Positions 48,163-59,100 of a stretch of 64,000 nucleotides of DNA are shown here, piece by piece. The DNA is from Eucalyptus grandis (Eukaryota > Streptophyta > Magnoliopsida > Myrtales > Myrtaceae), in the NCBI RefSeq assembly GCF_016545825.1, contig NC_052621.1:23090940-23154939 (forward strand), in the 5' to 3' direction. Under the pieces are notes generated by a model. It made no database searches and had not been told where the DNA came from. It saw only the letters and a program-made list of their open reading frames with translations. Made by a program: the position numbers and the translations under genes. The stretch's first letter is position 1. Every line of letters starts with the position of its first letter.

Positions 48163-49145
48163 TGTTGGAGAAAATTTCTTTGATGTTTTGAAGTTGACAA
48201 AACTTATCCAAAGTCTATTCTGAAGATTTCCAGACTTTAGTGTCAAAGTCTAAAGACCGCCACACTTTAGTGTCAAAGTCTGTTCGACATCAGAAGTCTA
48301 CCCACTTTGACAAATTCCAGACTGAATGCAAGTGAAGGAAGAAAACTTATCCAGACACGAGATTATTTTTCTTACTTCAAGAGTTTGGTTCATACAGGTT
48401 ATATATGGCCTTCTAGATGGAATTTTTGCTTATGAGATTGATTATCTTTATTGAAATCAATTTCGATATATCAAATCTTTTCGGATTACAAGTAAATATG
48501 GAAAGAATCTACTTATGGAAACCAAGATCCTGATTGTATTGGCGAACAGGATTGACAGGCTTTCATCATAATCGTCAAACGACTCGAGATCTCCTTGATT
48601 GATTCTGTCCAATGAGTTAATTGATAGAATTCCTTTGGAAAGTGCCAATGATCGAGAAGGCATGAAGGAGTATTTAAAGTGGACTCTCTAGTTGTTCAAC
48701 AGAGTGCATGGAAGAGAAATTTCAAAGTCTGAAGCTTTCCATTTTCTTGTTTCTCCAAATACTAAGCCAAAAGTTGTACACAGAAAAGAGAGACTTGTAG
48801 TGAGACTTCGTGAGAGAGCAGTATAGACTCTTCACTATGAAGTCGAGATCACAAGATTGTCAATTCTCTTTTGATTCTTAGTGGAATCCAGCTAGAAGGC
48901 TGTCAACGTGGAGAGTGGACATAGACTTGATCTAAGTCGAAGCACTATAAATTCTATGTTCTTATTCTCTTCTCTGAACTCATTTATTTTGCTCGTAGTT
49001 CTATTTAACTGCTAAAGTTTGAACTCGCTCAAAGTCTGTTGTTCTTCAGACTTAGTTTTAGAAGCAAAATGTTTTTAATGTTCCTTGCGAAAAATTATCT
49101 TCACACCTATTCACCCCCCTCTAGGTATTCATACTAGCACTTACA
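48163..49145 (+). repeat. Sirevirus-like 3' LTR
   Basis: 983 bp, TGTTGGAGAAAA to TAGCACTTACA. The first 221 bp match the 5' LTR fragment 29180-29460. It contains two 30-bp repeats (48234, 48264). The remainder (48384 on) has no full counterpart on the 5' side, only the short pieces found in 40947-41057. Confidence 0.9.
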
Positions 49146-49150
49146 AAAGG

Positions 49151-49219
49151 ACCATAGGCGTGTCGATGAAAAACCCATTTCATTTAATCAAAACAGGGTC
49201 GAATTTTCAGGATGTCACA
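49151..49219 (-). repeat. Family 1 5' LTR, terminal part
   Basis: This matches 20852-20921 closely (accataggcgtgtcgatga...). It ends with ggatgtcaca, so on the minus strand the LTR begins TGTGACATCC. It is followed by caaat, the duplication shared with 14406-14410. It restores the outer LTR on the far side of the nested copia. Confidence 0.9.
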
Positions 49220-49250
49220 CAAATGCTATATCTTTTCATGGCACGTAGTG

Positions 49251-49645
49251 TGTAGTATTTTATTATTATTAAGTCCATGATGGGGTGCGATTGGAACGCA
49301 CCGTTTCACCTTGATACGCTACGATGGAAAGACACCATTTGAAGGGGTGTGATTGAGTCATATAAAAGACTCTAGAAGACAACTGTTGGAATGGTTGGAA
49401 TAATGTACATCCGGAAAGTTTTCATCCTTTATCTCCCCTTTCCATCAAAGCGTTCCATTTCTTCTTTACAAGAACAGTTTGCATTTACGCCATGGAATTC
49501 GGATGCTTTCCTTGTGATTGCATTCAGACCAACGTGAAGTGATTTTGTTCGTGTTTCATCAGCAATTCAACATTCGTTCCAGGGGTAATTGTTGTTTGTG
49601 TATCGGATAAAGGTAAGTCGTCTTCCATTGACTTAAACTCCAACA
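49251..49645 (+). repeat. Copia B 5' LTR
   Basis: 395 bp. Its first 236 bp align without length change to 56112-56347. It is followed directly by the primer site. Confidence 0.88.
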
Positions 49646-49646
49646 T

Positions 49647-49658
49647 TGGTCTCAGAGC
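49647..49658 (+). promoter_or_regulatory. Primer binding site of copia B
   Basis: tggtctcagagc, 11 of 12 to the tRNA-Met site tggtatcagagc, one base after the LTR end. Confidence 0.82.
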
Positions 49659-51034
49659 CAAGTCGTGATTTCTACCTTGTTTTCATCAAATTTACTCGTT
49701 TACCACATGATATCGTGATCAAGAGATTGAAATCTACATTGTTTTGGATGTTTATTGCTCGGAATTACAATATGAATCATTGAAATCAAACCAAAGCAAA
49801 GAATGGGTTAAGGGTCACACACACCCCGTACGGATTTGGCCATTTTTTAGAATATTTTCTCGGCCAAAATCAATTTTTAAATATATAGGGTGAAAGTACT
49901 TGTCAAGACAAGTCCAACGGTGGGTCGAACGCCACCGGAAGATGCCAAATGCACCCACACGCGCGGCCAGAAGCCGCTACGTGTGGACCTCACGCACCTG
50001 AAACGTTGGGAAAGCCGGCACGTGCGCTGCACGCGCTGGTCGACGTCATTGTGATGTCAGTGCGTGAGCAGCACGCACGCGTCGGCATAACGGTGTGTGC
50101 TGACGTCACGGATAACGTCATCGATGATGTCGCCACTGGCGGCGACCTGACCCGCGACCCAACCTAAGGCTGACTCGTGACCCGACCCGGAACCGACCTG
50201 ACCGTTGACCGGTCAACGGGTCGGACTGGTCAACCGGTCCAGCGGTCAAACCAGTCGGATCGGCCAGGAGCTGTTTGACTCGCTGGCGCGTGCCCCACAC
50301 ACACTGCGCACTTAGGTGGCGCGTGTGGACGTGTGGGAGCTTCGATTGGAGCGTGGTTAGCGGCGTTTGGTTTGTATGAGTGTCCTCTACACTGTGGTTT
50401 TTTTTAGATATTTAAATTTTATAAATGTATAAAATTGTGTACGGAACCCTATGTACGCATATTTTAAGGTACAAATGCATAATTTATTCATTTTTTAGCT
50501 TGTATTTTCTTAAGTTTAAGGAAATACAGTAGCTGGCCTTTATGAAAATGATATCACATATGTTGAGTAGAGCCTAGTTTGATGGTAGTATATATATAGT
50601 TTAATATACCTGTAGTTTTCTAGTTCTAAGAAAATTCGAACAATGGTAGAAAATCCTTGTTTTCCAATTACATGTTGAATTGCGGTTTAGATTGTAGTTG
50701 CAGCATGATTGTTTTTTGTACATTGGTTCAAATCATGCTATGTTTTTATGTTAATGGAAAAATATAGAGATTACATGAGGTCATGTAATTATTTTTTCCA
50801 AGTGGGAGTTCGTAGGTTGGTAGAATTCGAATGAGTTCTCATCTAGAACTTAAAATTTGCGCAAATTAAACTAATTAATGATAATAGAACAATCATACAT
50901 AGAAGTTGATTGGGAACATAGTGAACTTTTGCTTCTATGTCTTTTGTTGAATTATTAATTTAGTTTGTTCTAAAAAAAAATTGTGCTAGTATTGATTCTG
51001 CGTTGATTATGTCAATGTGTTATAACAATTGATT
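49659..51034 (+). other. Copia B leader, with GC-rich block 49900-50340
   Basis: No coding domain. The block 49900-50340 is much richer in G+C and CpG than anything near it. It contains ctgacgtcac (a TGACGTCA core), several cgacgtcatt-like variants and inverted TTGACC motifs (gttgaccggtcaac). Open frames at 49949-50167 and 50118-50300 have no family resemblance. Confidence 0.6.
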
Positions 51035-52199
51035 ATGGTTTTGGTATCCAAGACCATTGTGGCTGACCTCAATAAGGGTGAGAAGCTAAACGGTGATAAT
51101 TATGATATTTGGCACCGAAAGGTTCAGTACATCCTTGAGGAGCAAGAGGTTTTGGAAACCCTCAATCACACCATGGATGAATCTGAGCATGGAACTTTAG
51201 CTTAACACAGGAGAGATCTAGAAGTTTATCAAGCTTGGAAAAAAAAATAGTATTGCTCGCATCACGTTGCTGAGCTGTATGCAAGATGATCTCATGTGTA
51301 AGTTTGAAAGTTATGATAAAACTCAAGCTTTGTGGGTTGTCTTGAAAGATAAGTTTAGGGGTACATCTGCCACTAAGCTGAGGAGACTCACCATTAAGTT
51401 TGACACATTCTGAAGGCGCCCAAATGTAATGATAAGGCAGCATCTTCGGGAGATGTCAAACATGATTCGTGAGCTAAAGTTGGCAGGTCACTCCCTTATT
51501 GATGAACATTAAGTTCAGGCTGTTATAAGGTCTCTTCTTGACAATTGGGAGCATATGAAAATCAATATGATGCATAATAAGAATATTGTCACTTTTGATG
51601 ATATAGCGCGTCATTTGGAATTAGAGGAAGAATACTGATCAGGCACTTAAGAGGGCTAAGACATTTCAACGCAAGAAGCGTGATGAGAAGAAGGACAATG
51701 CCAAGATGAAGTGCTACAATTGTGGCAAGATGGGTCACTTTGCTCGTGAATGCACTGAGTTGAAAGAGGTACCCTATTACTCCATTACTTTGAGTAATGC
51801 TTTTGTTTCTACCATTGTAATGCTTGCTGAATCTCATCCAATGTAGACTGTAGACTCAGGAGTAACAAACAACGTAGCTAGAGACCGAGAAGCATTTGTG
51901 GAGTATCATCGAATTCAGCCTGTAAGAAGATGTATATATGTTGGGAATAACTCGAGAATTAAAGTGAAGGGTATCGGCACATGTAAATTAATTTTACGCG
52001 GTGGTCTTAACCTATTTATACATGATGTCCTTTATGCTCCAGATATTCGACGAGACTTGGTCTCCGTAGTTGTTCTTCTTAGCTTAGGTTATGTATTGAA
52101 TTTACATGGTGATCGTGTTGACATTTTGTATGGAACAATTTATTATGGTTCAGGTCATGTATTGAATGGTTTTATGGTGTTAGACATTGACTATGATTA
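51035..52199 (+). pseudogene. Copia B gag and protease
   Basis: Starts ATG at 51035 (MVLVSKTIVADLNKGEKLNG, then DNYDIWHRKVQYIL), the typical copia gag opening. The zinc knuckle at about 51713-51757 is complete: CYNCGKMGHFAREC. The protease active site follows as TVDSGVTNNVA after a stop (TAG at the expected Trp). The fold continues through VKGIGTCKLILRGGLN and DVLYAPDIRRDLVSV to the stop at 52198. Stops and frameshifts at about 51204, 51250 and 51640 break the gag. Confidence 0.85.
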
Positions 52200-52269
52200 G
52201 TACAATATTAATGTTGATGGTTGTTTTTCTTTAATTGCATCTTCTAATAATATTGAGATTGATGCAAGT

Positions 52270-53079
52270 ACTTGGCATGCATGCTAGATTAGGTCACATT
52301 GGGTTGCAAAGAATGCAAATATTAGCTAGAGAAGGCCTTTTAGGGTCACTCACTAATTTGATCTACCCGTATGTGAACATTGTCTAGCGGGAAAAGCAAT
52401 TAGAAAATCATTTGGTAAATGGACTAGAGCCGAATTTCCATTGCAACTCATACATTCTAACATTTGTGGTCCTTTGAATGTTAGGGCGAGGCATGGAGCC
52501 TCATATTTCATCACTTTCATAGATAACTTCACGCATTTCGGTTATATCTTTTTTATCTCTCATAAGTCAGAAGCATTAGACTGCTTTAGACGATATATAG
52601 CGATGATAGAGAATCAGTTGAACCAAACAATAAAGGCATTGAGAATCGATCGCCGACGTGAGTATCTATCTAAGCAATTCAAAGGTCTTTATGATGAAAA
52701 GGGAATTGTACGACAATTGACTATTCCTGATACTCCACAACAAAATGGAGTGGCTGAGAGAAGGAATAGAACCCTATTGGAAATGGTTAGGTCTATGATG
52801 GCGCAAGCAAATTTACCTATCTCCTATTGGGGAGATGCGTTATTGACTGCTGCCTATGTACTTAACCGAGTGCCCTCAAAATCGGTCACTTCCACCCCTT
52901 ATGAATTATGGACTAGTAGGAAACCAGACTTGAGTAGTCTATGTCCATGGAGATGTGCAGCTTATGTTCATAATTCTTCCTATAAATATGGCAAATTAAG
53001 CCATAGAGGAAAGAAATGTATCTTTATAAGATATTCTGAACACTCCAAAAGGGTATGTATTCATAGGCGAACAAGCTGA
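52270..53079 (+). pseudogene. Copia B integrase
   Basis: A pre-integrase stretch (RLGHIGLQRMQILARE..., CEHCLAGKA-like near 52375) leads into a 212-codon open frame. It reads LIHSNICGPLNVRARHGASY, where the first catalytic Asp is Asn; then RIDRRREYLSKQF (second Asp kept) and NGVAERRNRTLLEMVRSMM (catalytic Glu kept). It ends in the GKLSHRGKKCIFIRYSEHSK motif that normally runs on towards RT. The frame shifts at about 53070. Confidence 0.88.
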
Positions 53080-53086
53080 TGGAAGT

Positions 53087-54949
53087 GTGACCGAAATAGA
53101 GTCACAAGATGTCACGTTCTTAGAGAACAATTTTCCTAGTAGAGGTGAGATTGAGAAGGACTTCCAATTATATGATATGGAAGATCCTAATAACACACCC
53201 ACTAATGTTGTAGAGGGAAACGAAAATTTACATCAATATGCAAGACCTAGTGGGAGTGTTACATTGCCTGATGAATTGAATTCAAGAGAAATTCAATTAC
53301 GTAAAAGTAATCGTAAAAGTATTCCCCGTCGTCGTTTTGAGATTGAAAGTAAAGCATTTATGATTACTCAAAAAGATGATGCCGAGCCTAAGACTCTTCA
53401 AGAGACTCTCTCATCCTTTGATAATGAAGAATGGGGAAAAGCTTTGGAAGATGAAATGAAGTCAATGAGGGCAAATCATGTTTGGGACTTGGTTGATCTA
53501 CCACCCAATCATAAGGCCATTAAAAACAAAGGGGTCTTTAAGATTAAATGAAGGGCGGATGGATCCATTGAAAAGTATAAGGCTCACCTTGTGGCGAAAG
53601 GTTATACTGAACAAGAGGGTATAGACTATGAGCAAACCTTTTCACTAGTTGTAAGGTTTGCCTCAATACGCCTTATCCTAGCCATCGTTGCACATTTGGA
53701 CCTTGAATTACATCAAATGGATGTAAAGACGGCATTTCTCAATGGAGAACTAGATGAGGAAATCTATATGAAGTAGCAAATAGGTTTCATAGCTAAAGAT
53801 CAAGAGCATAAAGTTTGCAAGCTTCATCACTCAATATATGGCCTTAACCAATCATCTAGATAGTGGTATCTTCGTTTTCATCGAGCCATAACCACTTTTG
53901 GTTTCACGATCATTGAAGAAGATCACTATGTATATGTCAAGCGGTTCGAAGGTAAATTTGTGATCTTATCACTTTATGTGGACGATATTCTATTTGCTGG
54001 AAATGACAATGTTTTGGTTATCACCATAAAAGAATGATTGTCCTCCAATTTTGAAATGAAGGACATGGGAGAAGCTGCTTATATATTATGAGTTAAGATC
54101 GAAAGAGATCAATCAAGGAAACTCCTTACTTTATCACAAGAGTCTTATATAATGAAGATTCTTGAGCGTTTCAATATGTACCATTTTAATCCCATTGATA
54201 CCCCTGTCATGCAAGGTGAAGGCCTAAGTATTGAGATGAGTCCTAATACTCTAGAAGAAATTAAAGTGATGGAAACTGTTCTTTACGCTAGAGCAGTCGG
54301 AAGTTTGATGTATGCTATGATATGTACTAGACCCAACATATGTTATGCCGTGGGATTGGTGAGCCTATATCAATCAAATCCCGATCAAGCACACTGGAAA
54401 GTAGTGAAGAGGATCCTGAGATACTTGAAGGGCACCATGGACTATCGACTTTGTTTCCAAGGGAATGATTTACGCCTATTGGGCTATTCAGATGCCGATT
54501 GGGGTGGAGACCTAGATGAGCGTAAATCGACTTCTGGATATGCATTCTTACTCAATGGAGGTGCGATTTCTTGGAATAGCAAGAAACAGACATGCACGGC
54601 CTTATCTACGATGGAGGCAGAATTTATTGCATGCTTTGCCGCAGTGCAAGAAGCAGTATGGCTAAAACGTTTCTTAGAAAATTCAGCCACTATCACTGAG
54701 GTTTCAAGACCGATGGTAGTTTATTGCGATAGTCAAGCAGCCATTGCCTATGTGAAGGATCCCAAGTATCATGAAAGGACAAAGTACATTGACATAAAGA
54801 ATAACTTCATAAGAGATATAATAGCACAGAAAGAAGTGATCCTACAATACGTTTCAACTAATAGAATGGTTGCTGATTCATTTATGAAGGCTGTTCCTAG
54901 AGACATATTCTGGACCCACATGATGTCACTAGGATTGCGTAGAATGTAA
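53087..54949 (+). pseudogene. Copia B reverse transcriptase and RNase H
   Basis: Essentially one frame with several in-frame stops (near 53549, 53774, 53860, 54035, 54088). Most are TGA or TAG where Trp or Gln is expected, as from G-to-A/C-to-T decay. Motifs: ALEDEMKSMRANHVWDLVDL, LVAKGYTEQEGIDYEQTFS, LHQMDVKTAFLNGELDEEIY, LYVDDILFAGND (catalytic YVDD intact). From 54152 the last 265 codons are open: RFNMYHFNPIDTPVMQGEGL and RNase H with SDADWGGDLDERKSTSGYAF, STMEAEFIACF, VVYCDSQAAIAYVKD. All four expected acidic positions appear present. Confidence 0.92.
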
Positions 54950-56111
54950 TATGCGTTATTGTAGAGGATCATTGGTTTATGTATTTGTGAACATATGTAT
55001 TGTACTTATTTGTTTATTAGTGACTTGATGTTTTATCAATAAGTACGAATACAATATAAGACTATCACTACACACATATATTATTGAAAAGTATGTCAGC
55101 AGGCAATGATTGGCTCACTCACACGAGCAATCGCCTCAAGTGTTGTAGTTATTATGTTGAGATGAGACGTTATGTACAAATAAATGCTAAAGAGTAAGTT
55201 TAGTACCTAAAATATGTCGCCTTGATTGGAGTCAAGATGAGATCTGTGATTAGTTTATAATAAGACCGAACATAATAGTCCCACAATCATGTATGCCTAT
55301 AAGATGCCGGATGTGAGTACTTAATTAGGCGCTATAGAAAGCGAGCTGATATAGCACTTGGGCTAAACATGAGTATGTGAGAAGCTCATGACTATGTTTA
55401 GGCTAAGATCCGTATAGTGGATATATTTGATAAATGACATACGCTCTTATAGAAAGAGTAATCCACTATAGCGTGTAATTCATACTACATGTGCATTGTA
55501 CGACCAATAAGGGAAGATGAGTAAAATTATCCCTATTTACTATCATGTGAGCCCTTGAGGTAATTTATAATTTACCTCATTTTGTGCCCTATGTTACTTC
55601 TGACTATGTTCTCGAAGTGAAAGATCAATGTTGCTACTTTAGCATGTTACCGGCGGTCGTGAATAGATATGGCCTTATGGGATGTGTCTAGGAAAGCAGT
55701 TGTTCTGAAATGGAGAGAGACATGAGTATGAAGGAAGGCTATTGTTGTTTTATATCTATCATATGTATTTACCGGTCTACAAATTATATCGCCTTATGTA
55801 ATTGCGGATATAATTGTAAATACATGGTGTTGTGAGAATAGTTAAGTATAGCCTTTAAGGGATATGTATACTTGGACTGATGTAACAAAATATGTCTGAG
55901 GCACTGTGAGACATCAATTGTTTATTTCTTTTCGGGGTTATAGCCATCATGTCATCCCTAACAAGTGCATAATTTGAGCTCCCAGGTGAAGGTGTACTCA
56001 CTGGTCGCCCGGCTTACTTGCCAGTATGAATTATTTTGTAAAGTTGATGAATGTTGAACGCCTTATATTCTTGAAAGAGTGCTATTAAGTCAATCATGTC
56101 CGAGTGGGAGA
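54950..56111 (+). other. Copia B 3' noncoding region and polypurine tract
   Basis: 1.16 kb after the RNase H stop with no recognisable coding. It ends in cgagtgggaga (56101-56111), the polypurine tract, just before the 3' LTR start tgtagtatt at 56112. Confidence 0.75.
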
Positions 56112-56347
56112 TGTAGTATTTTATTATTATTATGTCCATGATGGGGTGCAATTGGAACGCATCGTTTCACCTTGATACGCTTCGATGGAAAGACACCATT
56201 TGAAGGGGTGCGATGGAGTCATATAAAATACTCCAGAAGACAACCGTTTGAATGGTTGGAATAACGTACGTTCATAAAGTTTTCTTCCTTTCTCTCCCCT
56301 TTCTATCAAGGCGTTCCATTTCTTCGTTACGAGAACAGTTTGCATTT
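56112..56347 (+). repeat. Copia B 3' LTR, truncated
   Basis: 236 bp aligned to 49251-49486 without length change. After gaacagtttgcattt the sequence departs and the remaining 159 bp are absent. Confidence 0.88.
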
Positions 56348-57058
56348 CTTCTTTTCTTGAATAACAAACTTTTAAATTAATAAAATTAAAATACTATTTT
56401 AATATAAATAATATTCGAATTCTAATAGAAAAAAATTCAAACTAACAAAAAAAACATTAGTTTCGTTTTCTTTAATCCTATATTTATATATTCAATTTTC
56501 TTTTGATTTTATAATATAAATTTAATATATAGAAATATATTTATATTTATTATGTAGTTTAGGCATTTTAGTATAATTTACTATTTAATAAAATTTTAGT
56601 AGAAAATGATAGACGGGGAAAAAGAAATAAAAAGATAGAGGGAAAAATAATAGTAAATAAGCAAATAAAAACGATGTAGGCAAGAGTGTTGTGAGAGATT
56701 CCTACTATCTCCATTCATGTAATGTTTTGGTTTATTTGCACTAGTATGACATTCATACCAAACAATGGAAATAATATAATGTAAAAATATTTAACTTTAT
56801 TACTATAATTTACCAAACAGTAGATAATATGTAATAAAATCCTAAATTTTATATATATCTTATACGGTCTTATCCGATTAGAAATCTGGACGACCAAATA
56901 CAGCCCTAGATAATAGTAATCTCAATACCTAAGACCAGCCTTTAGGTTTTGGTCTAGCCATTGGCTGACATGGGAAGCACATGAGGGACTTAAAAACTCA
57001 AAGACTAATTTCTTAACGAGTCTTATGTGATATAACATTTAAATATTAAATCACATCT
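56348..57058. other. AT-rich unassigned stretch
   Basis: Very AT-rich, especially 56360-56660, with no coding, repeat unit or element ends that I recognise. Confidence 0.5.
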
Positions 57059-57728
57059 TTTGTTCCGGGAACAATTTCTTTTCAGAAATAGTATTTTTCT
57101 ATTTCTATTCCCCGGAACAATTTCTGAATAAAAGAACGTGTTTGATAACTATATAAAATTTCTAATCTCGGAATGGAAAAAGAATAGGAATATGTTTGGT
57201 ACGATCCAAAAAATTATATTTCTTTTAATTTGTTAAGATTTTCTTTTTTCTTTTATTATTCTTCCTTCTTGGCCATCGCCGATTGGTGGGCATTAGGCGG
57301 TGGTCGACTATTGGCCGGTGATTAGCAGTTGGCAACAACGATGGTCGGCTGGTGATGGAGGGTAGCGAAGGAGGCGGTGGTAGTCGGCCGGCGAGTGCAC
57401 GAGCTGCGAGTGGTGGTTGGCCAGCTATCGGCCAACGTCGGCGGTCAGCGGTCGATGGTCGGCGGTCGTCAACGTCGGCTGACAACTAGCGGTTGGCTTA
57501 CGGCAATGGCTGGACAGTATGGGGCAACGACGAGGGGTGAGAGGCAACAAGGAAGAAGAAAAGAAAATATTGTTCCCAGGAACAAGAAATTACTTTTTTT
57601 TTACTTCTTATTTCTATTTCAAATCTATTTCCCGACCACTTTTCTATTACGGGGAAAAGAAAAATTAGTTGATGTTATCAAATGTATTCCTATTTTTTTT
57701 AATTTTTTTTTTGCAGAACAAAAGAACG
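57059..57728. mobile_element. Foldback/MITE-like element with GC-rich core
   Basis: The AT-rich arms are roughly inverted. Left aataggaatatgtttggtac...attatatttctttt (57181-57220) corresponds to the reverse complement of 57650-57700. ttgttccgggaacaa-type palindromes lie near both ends (57061 and 57568). The core (57270-57540) is GC-rich with repeated cggc/gtcggc motifs. No transposase is encoded. Exact ends and the target duplication are not resolved. Confidence 0.5.
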
Positions 57729-57775
57729 TAAATTGGGAGAAACAGAGACGTTGGCAAATGGAGTCTAGTGCATTA

Positions 57776-59100
57776 AACCTCGATTTCATAGCATTTTCCA
57801 CACCCACCCACCAAGACAATTAAGTCATTTCAAGAAGACTTTTGACTTCTAAGCATTAATAATTAAACACACCGCTGTCCTATAGCCATTGTGCTCGAGC
57901 AAAAGACACATAATTCTGCCATAAAATATCCTAACCATGAAATATTGGCAAACATTTTATTGAATTTGACAATATTTTATCACTTTATCTTGACTTTTCC
58001 GTGTAGAATATCCAACGCAAAACTGTAAACTTAAAAAATAGGACGACCACATGTATATTAAACATATATGAACCTTGTAGATAAGTGGATGCAAAATATT
58101 TCAACACTACACTATTTAACTTTGAGAAATATTAATCCCAAATTATGATTTAGTATCACGTGTGGGTTTCGATTGTCACGCCTAGCAAGGAGGTAGGGCA
58201 AAATTCTAAGAGTAAGAGTTTGAATATGAGTAAAATAATACCGACCAAAAAAAAAAAAACACCAATTTGTCAATGCCCATTCATAATGGGTGCCCTGAAA
58301 ACTCCTCCACTATTTAGAATGTATTCAGCCAAGATAGAAATTCTATGGCACTAAGAATTTCCACACCCAGGTAACCCTACCAAGACAATTTAGTGTACCT
58401 AACCTCAACTTCTTAGCAATTTCCACACCCACCCACCAAGACAATTAAGTCATTTTAAGAAGACTTTTGACATATAAGCATTAATAATTAAATACAGCGC
58501 TGTCCTATAGCCCTTGTGCTCAAGCAAAAGACAGAGAATTCTACCATAAAATATCATAACCATGAACTATTCGGCTAACATTCGATCGAATTTGATGATT
58601 TTTTATCACTTTATCTTGAATTTTACATGTAGAATATCCAACGCAAAACCGTGATCTTAAAAAATAGGGAGACCACATGTATATTAAACATATATGAACC
58701 TTGTAGATAAGCGATGCGAAATATTTTAACGCCACGCTATTTAATTTTGAGAAATATTAATCCCAACTTATGATATAGTATCACGTGTGGGTTTCGCCTT
58801 TCACGCTCTGCAAGGATGTAGGACAAAAGTTTGAGAGTAAGAATTAAAGTGGGAGAAGAGTAGGATTGACCCAAAAGAAAAAAATAAACAATTTGTCAAT
58901 GCCCATTCATAATGGATGCCCTCAAAACTTCTCCACTGTCTTTAATGCATTCAGCCAAGGTACAAAATCTATAATACTAAGAAATTCCACACCCAAGTAA
59001 CCCCACCAAGACAATTAAGTGCACCCAACCTCGACTTCTTAGCATTTTTCACACCCACCCACCAAGACAATTAAGTCATTTCAAGAAGACTATTGACTTC
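57776..59100 (+). repeat. Tandem repeat, unit about 625 bp
   Basis: The phrase ccacacccacccaccaagac recurs at 57799, 58423 and (with tcacac) 59049, periods 624 and 626. Units include gtagaatatccaacgcaaaa and gtatcacgtgtgggtttcg. Two full copies and the start of a third are present; the third resumes at 62501-62654 after a family 1 LTR. No coding region is seen. Confidence 0.85.

Larger units (their letters stand above)
29180..49145 (+). mobile_element. Sirevirus-like Ty1/copia element with extra ORF region
   Basis: The LTR start TGTACGAGAAAA at 29180 is the counterpart of TGTTGGAGAAAA at 48163. The right LTR ends CACTTACA at 49145. Flanks are aaatg (29175-29179) and aaagg (49146-49150), a near-perfect duplication. 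Order: 5' LTR (broken by a chromovirus), gag with two zinc knuckles and a coiled coil, integrase, RT, RNase H, then 2.6 kb of additional gene-like sequence, a polypurine tract and the 3' LTR. The gag features and the extra ORF after pol point to the Sirevirus/Maximus lineage. Protease and the N-terminal part of integrase are deleted, as is part of RT. Confidence 0.82.
14411..49219 (-). mobile_element. Chromovirus family 1 (Tekay/Del-like Ty3/gypsy), host of nested insertions
   Basis: The element is flanked by the perfect 5-bp duplication caaat (14406-14410 and 49220-49224). On the minus strand: 5' LTR (49219-49151 plus 29179-25832), primer site, gag, protease, reverse transcriptase, RNase H, integrase with chromodomain, polypurine tract and 3' LTR (20921-14411, itself interrupted). 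The order RT before integrase plus a C-terminal chromodomain marks a chromovirus. Without nested insertions the element would be about 11.6 kb, with LTRs of about 3.3-3.4 kb. A Sirevirus-like copia sits in the 5' LTR and a solo LTR of its own family in the 3' LTR. Confidence 0.9.
49251..56347 (+). mobile_element. Copia B: Ty1/copia element with truncated 3' LTR
   Basis: 5' LTR 49251-49645 (TGTAGTATTTTA to CTCCAACA), primer site, a long GC-rich leader, gag with zinc knuckle, protease, integrase, RT and RNase H, 1.16 kb of 3' noncoding, polypurine tract and a 3' LTR matching only the first 236 bp of the 5' LTR. Integrase precedes RT, so it is Ty1/copia. The 3' LTR truncation means its right target duplication is lost. 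Left flank is tagtg (49246-49250). RNase H is still fully open, making this the best preserved coding region in the window. Confidence 0.88.

Noticed and set aside
49949..50300. Possible small genes in the copia B leader
   Set aside because: The open frames reflect high GC content only. There are no conserved motifs and they sit between primer site and gag.
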